5,385 nucleotides of DNA, taken from NCBI GenBank assembly GCA_030836935.1, contig JAUPMA010000329.1:1-5385 (forward strand). The letters run 5' to 3'. This DNA is from Pseudomonadota bacterium (GTDB lineage: Bacteria > Pseudomonadota > Gammaproteobacteria > SZUA-229). Below the pieces are notes generated by a model. The model did not search any database, was not told the DNA's origin, and saw nothing but the letters and a program-made list of their open reading frames with translations. Below, piece after piece: positions 1 through 5,385 of the stretch (within the stretch, counting starts at the first letter, position 1; each line of letters begins with the position of its first letter). Both the position numbers and the translations under genes were made by a program.

Positions 1-12
1 AAAACGCAAATG

Positions 13-52
13 AATGCAAATATTGAATCAGTTTATTTGCATTATATTTTTT
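13..52 (+). terminator. AT-rich stem-loop followed by a T-run (possible terminator or operator)
   Basis: A perfect 10-base inverted repeat is visible: AATGCAAATA at 13-22 pairs with TATTTGCATT at 34-43, around an 11-base loop. A run of six T (47-52) follows a few bases later. This shape suits a weak intrinsic terminator for a gene ending left of the window, but the stem has only two G-C pairs and the T-run is not directly at its foot. It could instead be an operator in the promoter region of the next gene: TTGAAT (23-28) and TATTTT (45-50) are 16 bases apart and would make a weak sigma-70 promoter. Nothing else recognisable lies in 53-133. Confidence 0.35.
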
Positions 53-133
53 ACTTGTTCGCAGATATGGTGCAGCTTGAAAAAGATGCACCACTGAACC
101 AGACTCAAACTGTAAACACATAACGGATAGCCA

Positions 134-976
134 ATGCTAGATACCAAGGCCAAGAACCAGTTTGAAAAATTTCTTGAACAGCCCGACAACCAGATCAACC
201 TGGCGCAGGCTGCATTGATGGTTGCGCGCCTGGAATATCCCGATCTTGACATCAATACCTACATGCAGCGCATTCATGCGCTCGCCAATGAAATTCGCAA
301 CAGTTTGCCTGACCATCCCAACGCAGCTGAAATTCTGTCGCGCATCAATCAGGTGCTGTTTATTGAGGAAGGTTTTGAAGGCAATTCATCGAATTATTAC
401 GATCCACGCAACAGTTTTCTGAATGATGTCCTTGATCGCAAACTCGGCATTCCTGTCAGCCTGTCCATTCTTTACATGGAACTGGCCAGTGAACTGGGCG
501 TACCGCTGGATGGCGTATCATTTCCCGGACATTTTCTGGTGAAACTCGAGATTGACGATGGCGCCATTGTGCTCGACCCCTACTTCGGCGGCATTTCACT
601 CACCGAAGAGGATCTTGAGGAACGCATCCAGGAATATTACGGTGAAAAAATAAAACGTCACCATTACCAGGGGCTACTGGCCACCAGCAGCAAAAAAGAA
701 ATTATTGTTCGCGTCATGCGCAACCTGCGCAATCTGTACATGGAAGACAAGCAATGGGAAAAAGCTCTAACCATGGCCGACACCATGGTCGGACTGGACA
801 CTGACAAGGCGGATGCCGTCAAGGCACGCGCCTTGATTTACGACAGGCTGGAATGCTGCCAGCCCGCCCTGCGCGATTACAAGGAATGGCTGCGTCTCGA
901 TCCCGCCAACCAGGAAAGCCAGGACATTCGCAAGCGGGTATCCGAGCTCAGTGAAACCTGCCGCCACGTCAGTTAA
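134..976 (+). CDS. SirB1-family protein (transglutaminase-like fold plus C-terminal TPR)
   Basis: This 280-residue cytosolic protein has no signal peptide or membrane segment. An N-terminal helical part (about 1-75) leads into the transglutaminase-like core. The core carries the family signature NYYDPRNSFLNDVLDRKLGIPVSLS in outline (residues 87-111), then PGHFLV (131-136, with His133) and LDPYFGG (147-153, with Asp148). Residues about 188-265 resemble paired TPR helices (LRNLYMEDKQWEKAL, then a second repeat ending LRLDPANQ). This arrangement and length fit the SirB1/YchA family, whose biochemical role is poorly defined. His and Asp of a papain-like triad are present, but the GIPVSLS segment has Ser where a true transglutaminase would have Cys, so catalysis by that mechanism is doubtful. 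The start at 134 gives the expected N-terminus; only a weak CGGA (124-127) serves as a ribosome binding site. The gene appears to stand alone, separated from the next by a palindrome. Confidence 0.9.
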   Translation: MLDTKAKNQFEKFLEQPDNQINLAQAALMVARLEYPDLDINTYMQRIHALANEIRNSLPDHPNAAEILSRINQVLFIEEGFEGNSSNYYDPRNSFLNDVLDRKLGIPVSLSILYMELASELGVPLDGVSFPGHFLVKLEIDDGAIVLDPYFGGISLTEEDLEERIQEYYGEKIKRHHYQGLLATSSKKEIIVRVMRNLRNLYMEDKQWEKALTMADTMVGLDTDKADAVKARALIYDRLECCQPALRDYKEWLRLDPANQESQDIRKRVSELSETCRHVS

Positions 977-981
977 TACAA

Positions 982-1054
982 ATTAAAGCTTAAAGTACAA
1001 AGATTAAAGGAAAAGCATTTGCTTGCCTTTAAACTTTGTACTTTAAACTTTAAA
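982..1054. repeat. Long imperfect palindrome between the SirB1-family and aldolase genes
   Basis: The arms at 983-1010 and 1026-1053 pair at 26 of 28 positions; the mismatches are 989/1047 (C·A) and 1003/1033 (A·A). The 15-base centre contains a further four-pair AAGC/GCTT mini-stem (1013-1016 with 1021-1024). The arms are built from reiterated TTTAAA- and CTTTAAA-like units around a GTAC core, so they contain short direct repeats as well. The element fills nearly the whole intergenic gap, starting six bases after one stop codon and ending nine bases before the aldolase start codon. No T-run follows it, so it is not a standard intrinsic terminator. It may be a dispersed palindromic repeat, an RNA hairpin affecting transcript stability, or a structure near the downstream start. 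Copy number elsewhere cannot be seen here. Confidence 0.85.
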
Positions 1055-1062
1055 CTCCAGCC

Positions 1063-1629
1063 ATGAATATCAAAGACGACCTGATCCGCCATTATCACTG
1101 GCTGCGCAAATACGGCTATAACGACTCGCACAGCGGCAACGCTTCTGTGCGCGACGGCAGCACGCTTTGGGTAACACCCACCGGTTGTTGTGCCGATATA
1201 CTCACCAGCGAAAACCTGATTGCCTGTTCACTGCATCAACCGCCAGCAGCGGGCGCATCGATTGATGCGCCGTTACATCTTGCGGTAATGAAAAAAAGTC
1301 CCGCCGTGAATGCCGTGCTGCACAGTCACGGCGCTTACAGCGTAGCCATGACCATGCATGGCGAGGATTTCTTTCCGGCTGATTTTGAAGGCCAGCTTTA
1401 TTTCAGAAAAATTCCGGTGATAACCATTCCCTATGAACGTTACACACTGGATGCCACTGAACTGGTTTCAGACATGCTGCAACATTATCCGGTCACCGTC
1501 GTTCGTGGACATGGCGTGTATGCCGCAGCCGAATCAATAAACCTTGCCTACAAATGGACCTGTTCATTTGAACTTTCCGCCAAAACCTGCTTTCTGGCGA
1601 AACAGGCTGGCACATTAAAATCAAAATAA
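1063..1629 (+). CDS. Class II aldolase/adducin-family protein, substrate unknown
   Basis: This 188-residue protein is a single class II aldolase/adducin domain. The metal-binding histidines are plain: HSH at 87-89 and His150 in VVRGHG, matching the three zinc ligands of FucA-type aldolases. An N-terminal SHSGNASVRDG segment (22-32) and TPTGC (38-42) match the family's phosphate-binding loops. Where fuculose-1-phosphate aldolase has its catalytic Glu73, this protein has Asp68 (ASIDAPLH), a conservative change. Members include fuculose-, ribulose- and rhamnulose-phosphate aldolases or epimerases and methylthioribulose-phosphate dehydratase, and nothing here decides between them. The stop is six bases before thiD, so it is probably the first gene of an aldolase-thiD-thiE transcript. 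The start at 1063 fits the family N-terminus, yet no good Shine-Dalgarno sequence precedes it (AACTCCAGCC), and a palindrome ends nine bases upstream. Confidence 0.88.
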   Translation: MNIKDDLIRHYHWLRKYGYNDSHSGNASVRDGSTLWVTPTGCCADILTSENLIACSLHQPPAAGASIDAPLHLAVMKKSPAVNAVLHSHGAYSVAMTMHGEDFFPADFEGQLYFRKIPVITIPYERYTLDATELVSDMLQHYPVTVVRGHGVYAAAESINLAYKWTCSFELSAKTCFLAKQAGTLKSK

Positions 1630-1635
1630 ATCCAG

Positions 1636-2430
1636 ATGAATAACAAACCCGTTGTACTTTGTTTCTCCGGCCATGATCCCACTGGCGGCGCCGGCATACA
1701 GGCCGACATCGAAGCCATCAACTCACATGATTGTCACGCCACAGCTGTTATTACCGCATTAACCGTACAGGACACACACAATGTGCGGCATTTTGAATGC
1801 GTTGATACGCAACTACTGCTGCGCCAGGCGCGTGCCGTGTTGCACGACATGAATATCAGCGCCATCAAGATCGGCATGATGGGCAGCGTTGCCATTGCCG
1901 ATGCCATTCACTGTTTATTGCGCGAATATCCGCATATTCCGGTGATACTTGATCCCATACTCGCTGCCGGCGGTGGCGGCACACTGTCAACCTTCCATTT
2001 GATTGATGCTGTCAACAAACTGATATTGCCTCACACATACATCACCACACCCAACACCATTGAAGCCAGAATGCTGGCCGGCCTGGATGATTCCGCAACA
2101 GATGAAATGGTGATAAAAAAGCTGGCAGCTACCGGCGTAAAATATGTGCTGGTTACCGGTACCCACGCCGACACGCATGAAGTTCAGCACCATCTGTATC
2201 GCAGCACTACACATTTACAGACCTTTCATTACCCGCGCCTGCCTGATGAATATCATGGTTCCGGCTGCACACTCGCTGCCAGCCTGGCGGCGCTGATTGC
2301 AAAAAACACCGATATTATCCACGCATCGCAAGAAGCACTGGATTACAGCTACAACACACTTACCCATGCTCATGCGCTGGGCGGTGGGCAACTTATTCCG
2401 AACCGTTTTTTCTGGGCACCAAAAAAATGA
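1636..2430 (+). CDS. thiD: Hydroxymethylpyrimidine/phosphomethylpyrimidine kinase ThiD
   Basis: ThiD phosphorylates 4-amino-5-hydroxymethyl-2-methylpyrimidine (HMP) and then HMP phosphate, giving the HMP-PP used by ThiE; it acts in the cytosol. The 264 residues cover the full ribokinase-like fold at the usual length. Visible motifs are SGHDPTGGAGIQAD (11-24), the substrate-side TALTVQDT (40-47, Gln45 matching the Gln of E. coli ThiD), KIGMMGS (78-84), DPILAAGGGG (106-115), TPNTIEA (138-144), VTGTH (173-177), and the anion-hole loop HGSGCTLAASLAA (207-219), whose Cys211 corresponds to the conserved Cys of the GTGCT loop. The C-terminal GGGQLIPNRFFW matches the family's end, so the protein is complete. 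It starts six bases after the aldolase gene and its stop overlaps the thiE start by four bases (ATGA). Ribosome binding may depend on translation of the gene before it, since the sequence ahead (AAATCCAG) is a poor site. Confidence 0.97.
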   Translation: MNNKPVVLCFSGHDPTGGAGIQADIEAINSHDCHATAVITALTVQDTHNVRHFECVDTQLLLRQARAVLHDMNISAIKIGMMGSVAIADAIHCLLREYPHIPVILDPILAAGGGGTLSTFHLIDAVNKLILPHTYITTPNTIEARMLAGLDDSATDEMVIKKLAATGVKYVLVTGTHADTHEVQHHLYRSTTHLQTFHYPRLPDEYHGSGCTLAASLAALIAKNTDIIHASQEALDYSYNTLTHAHALGGGQLIPNRFFWAPKK

Positions 2431-3065
2431 AATGGCCGGACGCGAATGTTCTGCGCGGCCTGTATGTCATTACCGACGAACAACGGATTGCGCAAAACCG
2501 TTTTGCGGAAACAGTGGAACAGGTATTGCGGGGTGGTGCGCGCATCATCCAGTATCGCGACAAATCTGCTGACAGGACAAAACGTCTGGCCCAGGCAAAA
2601 ACATTAAAGATGCTTTGCGAGAAATATCAATCCGCACTGATCATCAATGATGATACCGAACTGGCATTGCAGATTGATGCCGATGGCGTACACATCGGCC
2701 AGCATGACGCATCACTGGCCGATGCGCGCAGGCAGCTTGGCCGCCACAAAATCATCGGCGTTTCCTGTTACAACAACTTCTCACTGGCGCAATCCGCTGC
2801 ACAACACGGCGCAAACTACATCGCCTTTGGCAGTTTTTTTCCATCCACTACCAAACCGGATGCAGTGCGCGCAGAAACCGCTTTGCTCGCACGCGCCAGA
2901 CAGGAACTGAACATTCCTGTCTGCGCCATCGGCGGCATCACGCTGGATAACGCATCCGCGCTGATACGCCACGGTGCCGACATGATTGCAGTGATTAACG
3001 ATGTATTCGGGAATAACGATACTGAATCGCGTTGCAGAAATTTATCGGCACTTTTTAATTCATGA
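2427..3065 (+). CDS. thiE: Thiamine phosphate synthase ThiE
   Basis: ThiE joins HMP-PP with hydroxyethylthiazole phosphate to form thiamine monophosphate and pyrophosphate, the step after ThiD. The 212-residue TIM-barrel protein is of normal length. It shows GLYVITD (11-17), the QYRDK pyrophosphate/HMP-binding motif (42-46), INDD (73-76), DGVHIGQHD (86-94), GVSCYN (111-116), the flexible loop GSFFPSTTKP (135-144) and CAIGGI (166-171). The FFPSxTKP form of the loop is one I associate with gamma- and betaproteobacterial ThiE rather than the GPIFPT form of Firmicutes. The ATG sits inside the thiD stop (ATGA), which suggests translational coupling; no separate Shine-Dalgarno sequence is evident. 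The stop is shared with the oppositely oriented gene to the right. No TPP riboswitch-like sequence precedes this operon in the window, so feedback by that route is not supported here. Confidence 0.97.
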   Translation: MKWPDANVLRGLYVITDEQRIAQNRFAETVEQVLRGGARIIQYRDKSADRTKRLAQAKTLKMLCEKYQSALIINDDTELALQIDADGVHIGQHDASLADARRQLGRHKIIGVSCYNNFSLAQSAAQHGANYIAFGSFFPSTTKPDAVRAETALLARARQELNIPVCAIGGITLDNASALIRHGADMIAVINDVFGNNDTESRCRNLSALFNS

Positions 3066-3596
3066 ACCCACAGCAAACGCCAGATAACGGCTGACATCCG
3101 CCATGGCAAGATAATCTTCCAGCGCAATGCCCGCCGCCCGGAAATCAGGTGCATCCGGATACTGTGACAGCTGGTCCGCTTTCTGCTTTGCCTGCGCAGT
3201 CCATGCTTGCGCCCACTCATTTGCAACCTGAATTTCTGCCGGCGACAAATCCGCCACAACAGACTGGGCAATGAGATAAAAACCATTGCGCGACAAGGGC
3301 GTGTGAATGGCAGCAACGGCTGCCACGTCCTGCTTTTTTATCGCCTGGGACAACTCCCGTGTTTTTTGTTGCAGCAATTGCAGGCGGGTCTGTTCTGTGT
3401 ACCGGGTAATCAACTCCTCAATCATCTTGTAAGCTTCGCTTCCCTGCTGAGCGGCGCAAAAAACCTTGATGAAAGTTTCCAGCGTAATCAGTGATTCATG
3501 GGTCTTGACCACATCACGCGAACGCGCCAGCAACTGGTTGCAAAACCTGTCCAGCTGCTGATATTCAATCTCAAGACGTAAATTATTTGTTGGCAT
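3060..3596 (-). CDS. Uncharacterised helical protein downstream of tag
   Basis: I do not recognise this 178-residue protein. It is predicted soluble, with no signal peptide or transmembrane stretch. It is rich in Ala, Gln, Leu and Glu and probably almost entirely alpha-helical: helices at about 8-30, 34-50 and 54-90 (the last long and amphipathic, including RLQLLQQKTRELSQAIKKQD), then a break at HTPLSRNG (98-105), and another helix over about 118-145. Only two cysteines occur (19 and 47), and no metal-binding or nucleotide-binding motif stands out. The ATG start is 24 bases after the tag stop on the same strand, so it is likely co-transcribed as the second gene. A weak CGGA lies upstream of the start. 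It ends on a TGA overlapping the thiE stop. That it is a real gene is supported by the full-length open frame filling the space between two recognised genes; its function is unknown. Confidence 0.75.
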   Translation of the reverse strand: MPTNNLRLEIEYQQLDRFCNQLLARSRDVVKTHESLITLETFIKVFCAAQQGSEAYKMIEELITRYTEQTRLQLLQQKTRELSQAIKKQDVAAVAAIHTPLSRNGFYLIAQSVVADLSPAEIQVANEWAQAWTAQAKQKADQLSQYPDAPDFRAAGIALEDYLAMADVSRYLAFAVGS

Positions 3597-3620
3597 TGAA
3601 ATATCCGAAAGTCAGATTGC

Positions 3621-4196
3621 TCATGATGATTTGCATTTCCGGTAGCAAAAACATCCGGTCAGATGATCATTCACCATTCCCACTGCCTGCATGTAGGCAT
3701 AACAAATGGTGCTACCGGCAAATTTGAAGCCGCGTTTCTTCAGTGCCTTGCTCATGGCATCACTTTGTGCAGTTGTCGCCGGCACCTGTTTCATGGTTTT
3801 CCATTTATTGACTCGCGGTTTGCCGTCAACAAATTGCCAGATGTACCCGGCAAAGGTTCCGTGTTCCTGCAACACATCCAGATAACATTGCGCGTTAATC
3901 ACGGCGGCATGGACTTTCAGTCGATTGCGCACAATTTCCGGATTGAGCAATAATTTCCCGATTTTCTTTGGCGTGTAACGCGCCATTTTTTCCGCATCAA
4001 AATTATCGAAAGCACGGCGATAACCTTCGCGCTTGCGCAAAATGGTAATCCAGTTCAATCCGGCCTGGGCGCCTTCCAGTATCAGCATTTCAAACAGATG
4101 CTGATCGTCGTAACTGGGCACACCCCATTCTTCGTCGTGATAACGCTGATAGAGCTCGTCATTTCCCGCCCAGTCACATCGAATACGCTGCGCCAT
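3621..4196 (-). CDS. tag: DNA-3-methyladenine glycosylase I (Tag)
   Basis: Tag excises 3-methyladenine from alkylated DNA to begin base excision repair. The 191-residue frame aligns throughout with E. coli Tag. The zinc-binding residues are present at Cys7, His20, His178 and Cys182 (E. coli 4, 17, 175, 179). The base-recognition residues are also present: Tyr19, Glu41 in LEGAQAGLNW, and Trp49. The segment SDAMSKALKKRGFKFAGSTICYAYMQAVGMVNDH is a family hallmark near the C-terminus. I place the start at the ATG at 4196, not the in-frame GTG at 4202, because a GAGG ribosome binding site lies five bases ahead of the ATG and overlaps the GTG. It is the first gene of a minus-strand pair, with the unknown 178-residue gene 24 bases behind it. 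No Ada or LexA box is obvious upstream, which agrees with Tag usually being constitutive. Confidence 0.96.
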   Translation of the reverse strand: MAQRIRCDWAGNDELYQRYHDEEWGVPSYDDQHLFEMLILEGAQAGLNWITILRKREGYRRAFDNFDAEKMARYTPKKIGKLLLNPEIVRNRLKVHAAVINAQCYLDVLQEHGTFAGYIWQFVDGKPRVNKWKTMKQVPATTAQSDAMSKALKKRGFKFAGSTICYAYMQAVGMVNDHLTGCFCYRKCKSS

Positions 4197-4199
4197 AAA

Positions 4200-4206
4200 C
4201 ACCTCA
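4200..4206 (-). promoter_or_regulatory. Ribosome binding site deciding the tag start
   Basis: Read on the minus strand, TGAGGTG runs from 4206 to 4200. Its GAGGTG matches the 16S anti-Shine-Dalgarno end, and GAGG lies five bases before the ATG at 4196. The alternative in-frame GTG (4202-4200) falls inside this site, so it is unlikely to be the start. This is the clearest Shine-Dalgarno sequence in the window. Confidence 0.7.
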
Positions 4207-4270
4207 TTCGTTTCTTTTGCTGTAAAATGCCGCCCAGTTTAACGTGCATGTTGCGCAGCAACTCCAACTT

Positions 4271-4340
4271 ACCCTCTCCCTGCGGCGCGGGGGAGAGGAA
4301 GGATCATCGGCGCAGCCGATGATGGGTGGGGGAGCGGACA
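4271..4340. repeat. GC-rich double-hairpin intergenic element between tag and hemL
   Basis: Two adjacent inverted repeats are visible. The first pairs CCTCTCCC (4273-4280) with GGGAGAGG (4291-4298), an eight-base stem around a ten-base GC-rich loop. The second pairs ATCATCGGC (4303-4311) with GCCGATGAT (4315-4323), a perfect nine-base stem with a GCA loop. A G-rich tail, GGGTGGGGGAG, follows (4324-4334). The CCTCTCCC...GGGAGAGG pattern resembles palindromic intergenic repeats that are common in proteobacterial genomes. It lies in the divergent gap, about 75 bases upstream of tag and 60 upstream of hemL, so it is not a terminator of either gene but could be transcribed in a leader. A smaller stem, GCTGC/GCAGC (4362-4373), lies between it and hemL. 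The exact ends of the repeat cannot be fixed from one copy. Confidence 0.7.
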
Positions 4341-4398
4341 TGCGAACTCGACATTCGGGGCGCTGCTTGCAGCATACCCACTAAGCGGATAACACTCC

Positions 4399-5385
4399 AT
4401 GAGCATGACCGACTTGTTCAACCAGGCACAGCAACATATTCCCGGCGGTGTTAATTCGCCGGTACGCGCTTTCAGGGGTGTGGGTGGCACACCGGTATAC
4501 ATCGACCGCGCGGCCGGCGCCTACATCTGGGACACCGATGGCAAACGTTACATTGATTACGTCGGCTCATGGGGACCCATGGTGCTGGGACATGCACATC
4601 CCGAAGTCATTCGGGCAGTAAAAGATGCTGCCGATAAAGGCCTGAGCTTCGGCGCCCCAACCGAAATTGAAACCCGCATGGCGGAAAGAATCTGCCAGAT
4701 CATGCCCTCCATCGAGATGGTGCGCATGGTGAGTTCCGGCACCGAGGCCACCATGAGTGCGATTCGTCTGGCACGCGGTTTCACCGGCCGCAATACCATT
4801 GTGAAATTCGAGGGCTGTTATCACGGCCATTCCGATTCGTTGCTGGTGAAAGCCGGTTCTGGCGCGCTGACTCTGGGCGTACCCAGCTCGCCCGGTGTTC
4901 CCGCCGCTTTGGCCAAACACACGCTGACGCTCAACTACAACGACAGCGATCAGGTGCAACACACATTTGATCGCCTCGGCAAGGAAATCGCCTGCATCAT
5001 CGTTGAGCCAGTGGCCGGCAACATGAACTGCATTCCGCCCGCACCCGGTTTTTTGCAAACCCTGCGCGAGGTGTGCGACAAACACGGCAGCCTGCTGATT
5101 TTTGATGAAGTAATGACCGGCTTTCGTGTGGCTCTCGGCGGCGCGCAAGCGTTGTACAACATCAAACCCGACCTCACCACACTGGGCAAGATCATTGGGG
5201 GCGGCATGCCGGTCGGTGCATTTGGCGGCCGCCGCGACATCATGCAACACATTGCGCCACTCGGCCCGGTGTACCAGGCCGGCACCCTGTCCGGCAATCC
5301 GGTAGCCATGGCCGCCGGCCTGAAAACACTGGAACTGATTTCAGCCCAGGATTTTTATACCAAACTGCAATACAAGGTCGGCATT
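4399..5385 (+). CDS. hemL: Glutamate-1-semialdehyde 2,1-aminomutase HemL (3' end outside window)
   Basis: HemL converts glutamate-1-semialdehyde to 5-aminolevulinate, the last step of the C5 route to tetrapyrroles, using PLP in the cytosol. The frame is open from 4399 to the window edge: 329 residues, where the family has about 426-430, so roughly the last 100 are missing. Visible motifs are [11 protein letters not shown] (15-25), [12 protein letters not shown] (57-68), the PLP phosphate-binding SSGTEAT (112-118), YHGHSD (141-146, Tyr141 stacking on PLP), FDEVMTGFR (235-243, Asp236 contacting the pyridine nitrogen), and [16 protein letters not shown] with the Schiff-base Lys264 (E. coli Lys265). 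The start at 4399 gives the usual N-terminus; an ATG two codons later (4405) is also possible. A weak CGGA (4385-4388) precedes it. The gene diverges from tag and carries its own leader with a double hairpin. Confidence 0.97.
   Translation, partial: MSMTDLFNQAQQHIPGGVNSPVRAFRGVGGTPVYIDRAAGAYIWDTDGKRYIDYVGSWGPMVLGHAHPEVIRAVKDAADKGLSFGAPTEIETRMAERICQIMPSIEMVRMVSSGTEATMSAIRLARGFTGRNTIVKFEGCYHGHSDSLLVKAGSGALTLGVPSSPGVPAALAKHTLTLNYNDSDQVQHTFDRLGKEIACIIVEPVAGNMNCIPPAPGFLQTLREVCDKHGSLLIFDEVMTGFRVALGGAQALYNIKPDLTTLGKIIGGGMPVGAFGGRRDIMQHIAPLGPVYQAGTLSGNPVAMAAGLKTLELISAQDFYTKLQYKVGI

Noticed and set aside
28..255. Minus-strand open frame of 75 codons at the left edge
   Set aside because: It overlaps the SirB1-family gene and its leader, has no recognisable motif and no evident ribosome binding site.
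977..1062. TPP riboswitch ahead of the thiamine genes
   Set aside because: The gap is taken up by the AT-rich palindrome and lacks the CTGAGA-type conserved core of a THI box.
2816..3316. Minus-strand open frame of 166 codons across the thiE end and the unknown gene
   Set aside because: It overlaps the conserved ThiE sequence and the better-placed 178-residue frame. Its translation is rich in Arg and Ser with no motif.
4196..4202. GTG at 4202 as the start of tag
   Set aside because: The GTG lies within the GAGGTG ribosome binding site that is properly spaced for the ATG at 4196, and the two extra residues do not match the family N-terminus.
4223..4228. TAAAAT as a -10 box of a hemL promoter
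   Set aside because: No acceptable -35 lies 16-18 bases upstream, so the match is too weak to list as a promoter.
4269..4502. Minus-strand open frame of 77 codons over the GC-rich repeat and the start of hemL
   Set aside because: It runs through a palindromic repeat and the conserved HemL N-terminus. The Pro/Leu/Ala-rich translation reflects the repeat rather than a gene.
4567..5250. Long minus-strand open frame (227 codons) opposite hemL
   Set aside because: It lies wholly inside the well-supported hemL frame. Its His/Ala/Gly-rich translation resembles no family and looks like an antisense shadow of GC-biased codons.

Overview
This window looks like ordinary chromosome from a proteobacterium, most likely a gammaproteobacterium with a mid-range GC content. 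I judge this from the gene families (SirB1-type transglutaminase fold plus TPR, ThiD, ThiE with an FFPSxTKP loop, Tag, HemL) and from thiD, thiE and hemL lying close together, an order I recall from Pseudomonas. No species can be named from the sequence alone. There is no phage, plasmid, CRISPR, tRNA or rRNA signal.

Layout, left to right. Bases 1-133 are a leader with an AT-rich stem-loop. Next is a SirB1-family gene (134-976, +). An 86-base gap follows, almost filled by a long imperfect palindrome (982-1054). Then comes a tight + strand run of three genes: a class II aldolase/adducin-family protein (1063-1629), thiD (1636-2430) and thiE (2427-3065). Meeting them head-on is a minus-strand pair: tag (start at 4196, stop at 3621), read first, then an unrecognised 178-residue helical protein (3596 down to 3060). 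The thiE stop and the unknown gene's stop share one TCATGA hexamer. The 202-base divergent gap between tag and hemL (4197-4398) holds a GC-rich double-hairpin element. The window ends inside hemL (from 4399, +), with about the last quarter missing.

Functionally, ThiD and ThiE are consecutive cytosolic steps of thiamine phosphate synthesis: HMP to HMP-PP, then coupling to the thiazole phosphate. The aldolase-like gene is spaced as part of the same transcript, but its substrate is unknown. HemL makes 5-aminolevulinate for tetrapyrroles, and Tag removes 3-methyladenine from DNA. These are housekeeping functions. I see no convincing new multi-gene system. The items most worth a second look are the palindrome in front of the aldolase gene, the aldolase gene's place in a thiamine operon, the GC-rich repeat before hemL, and the unknown protein downstream of tag.
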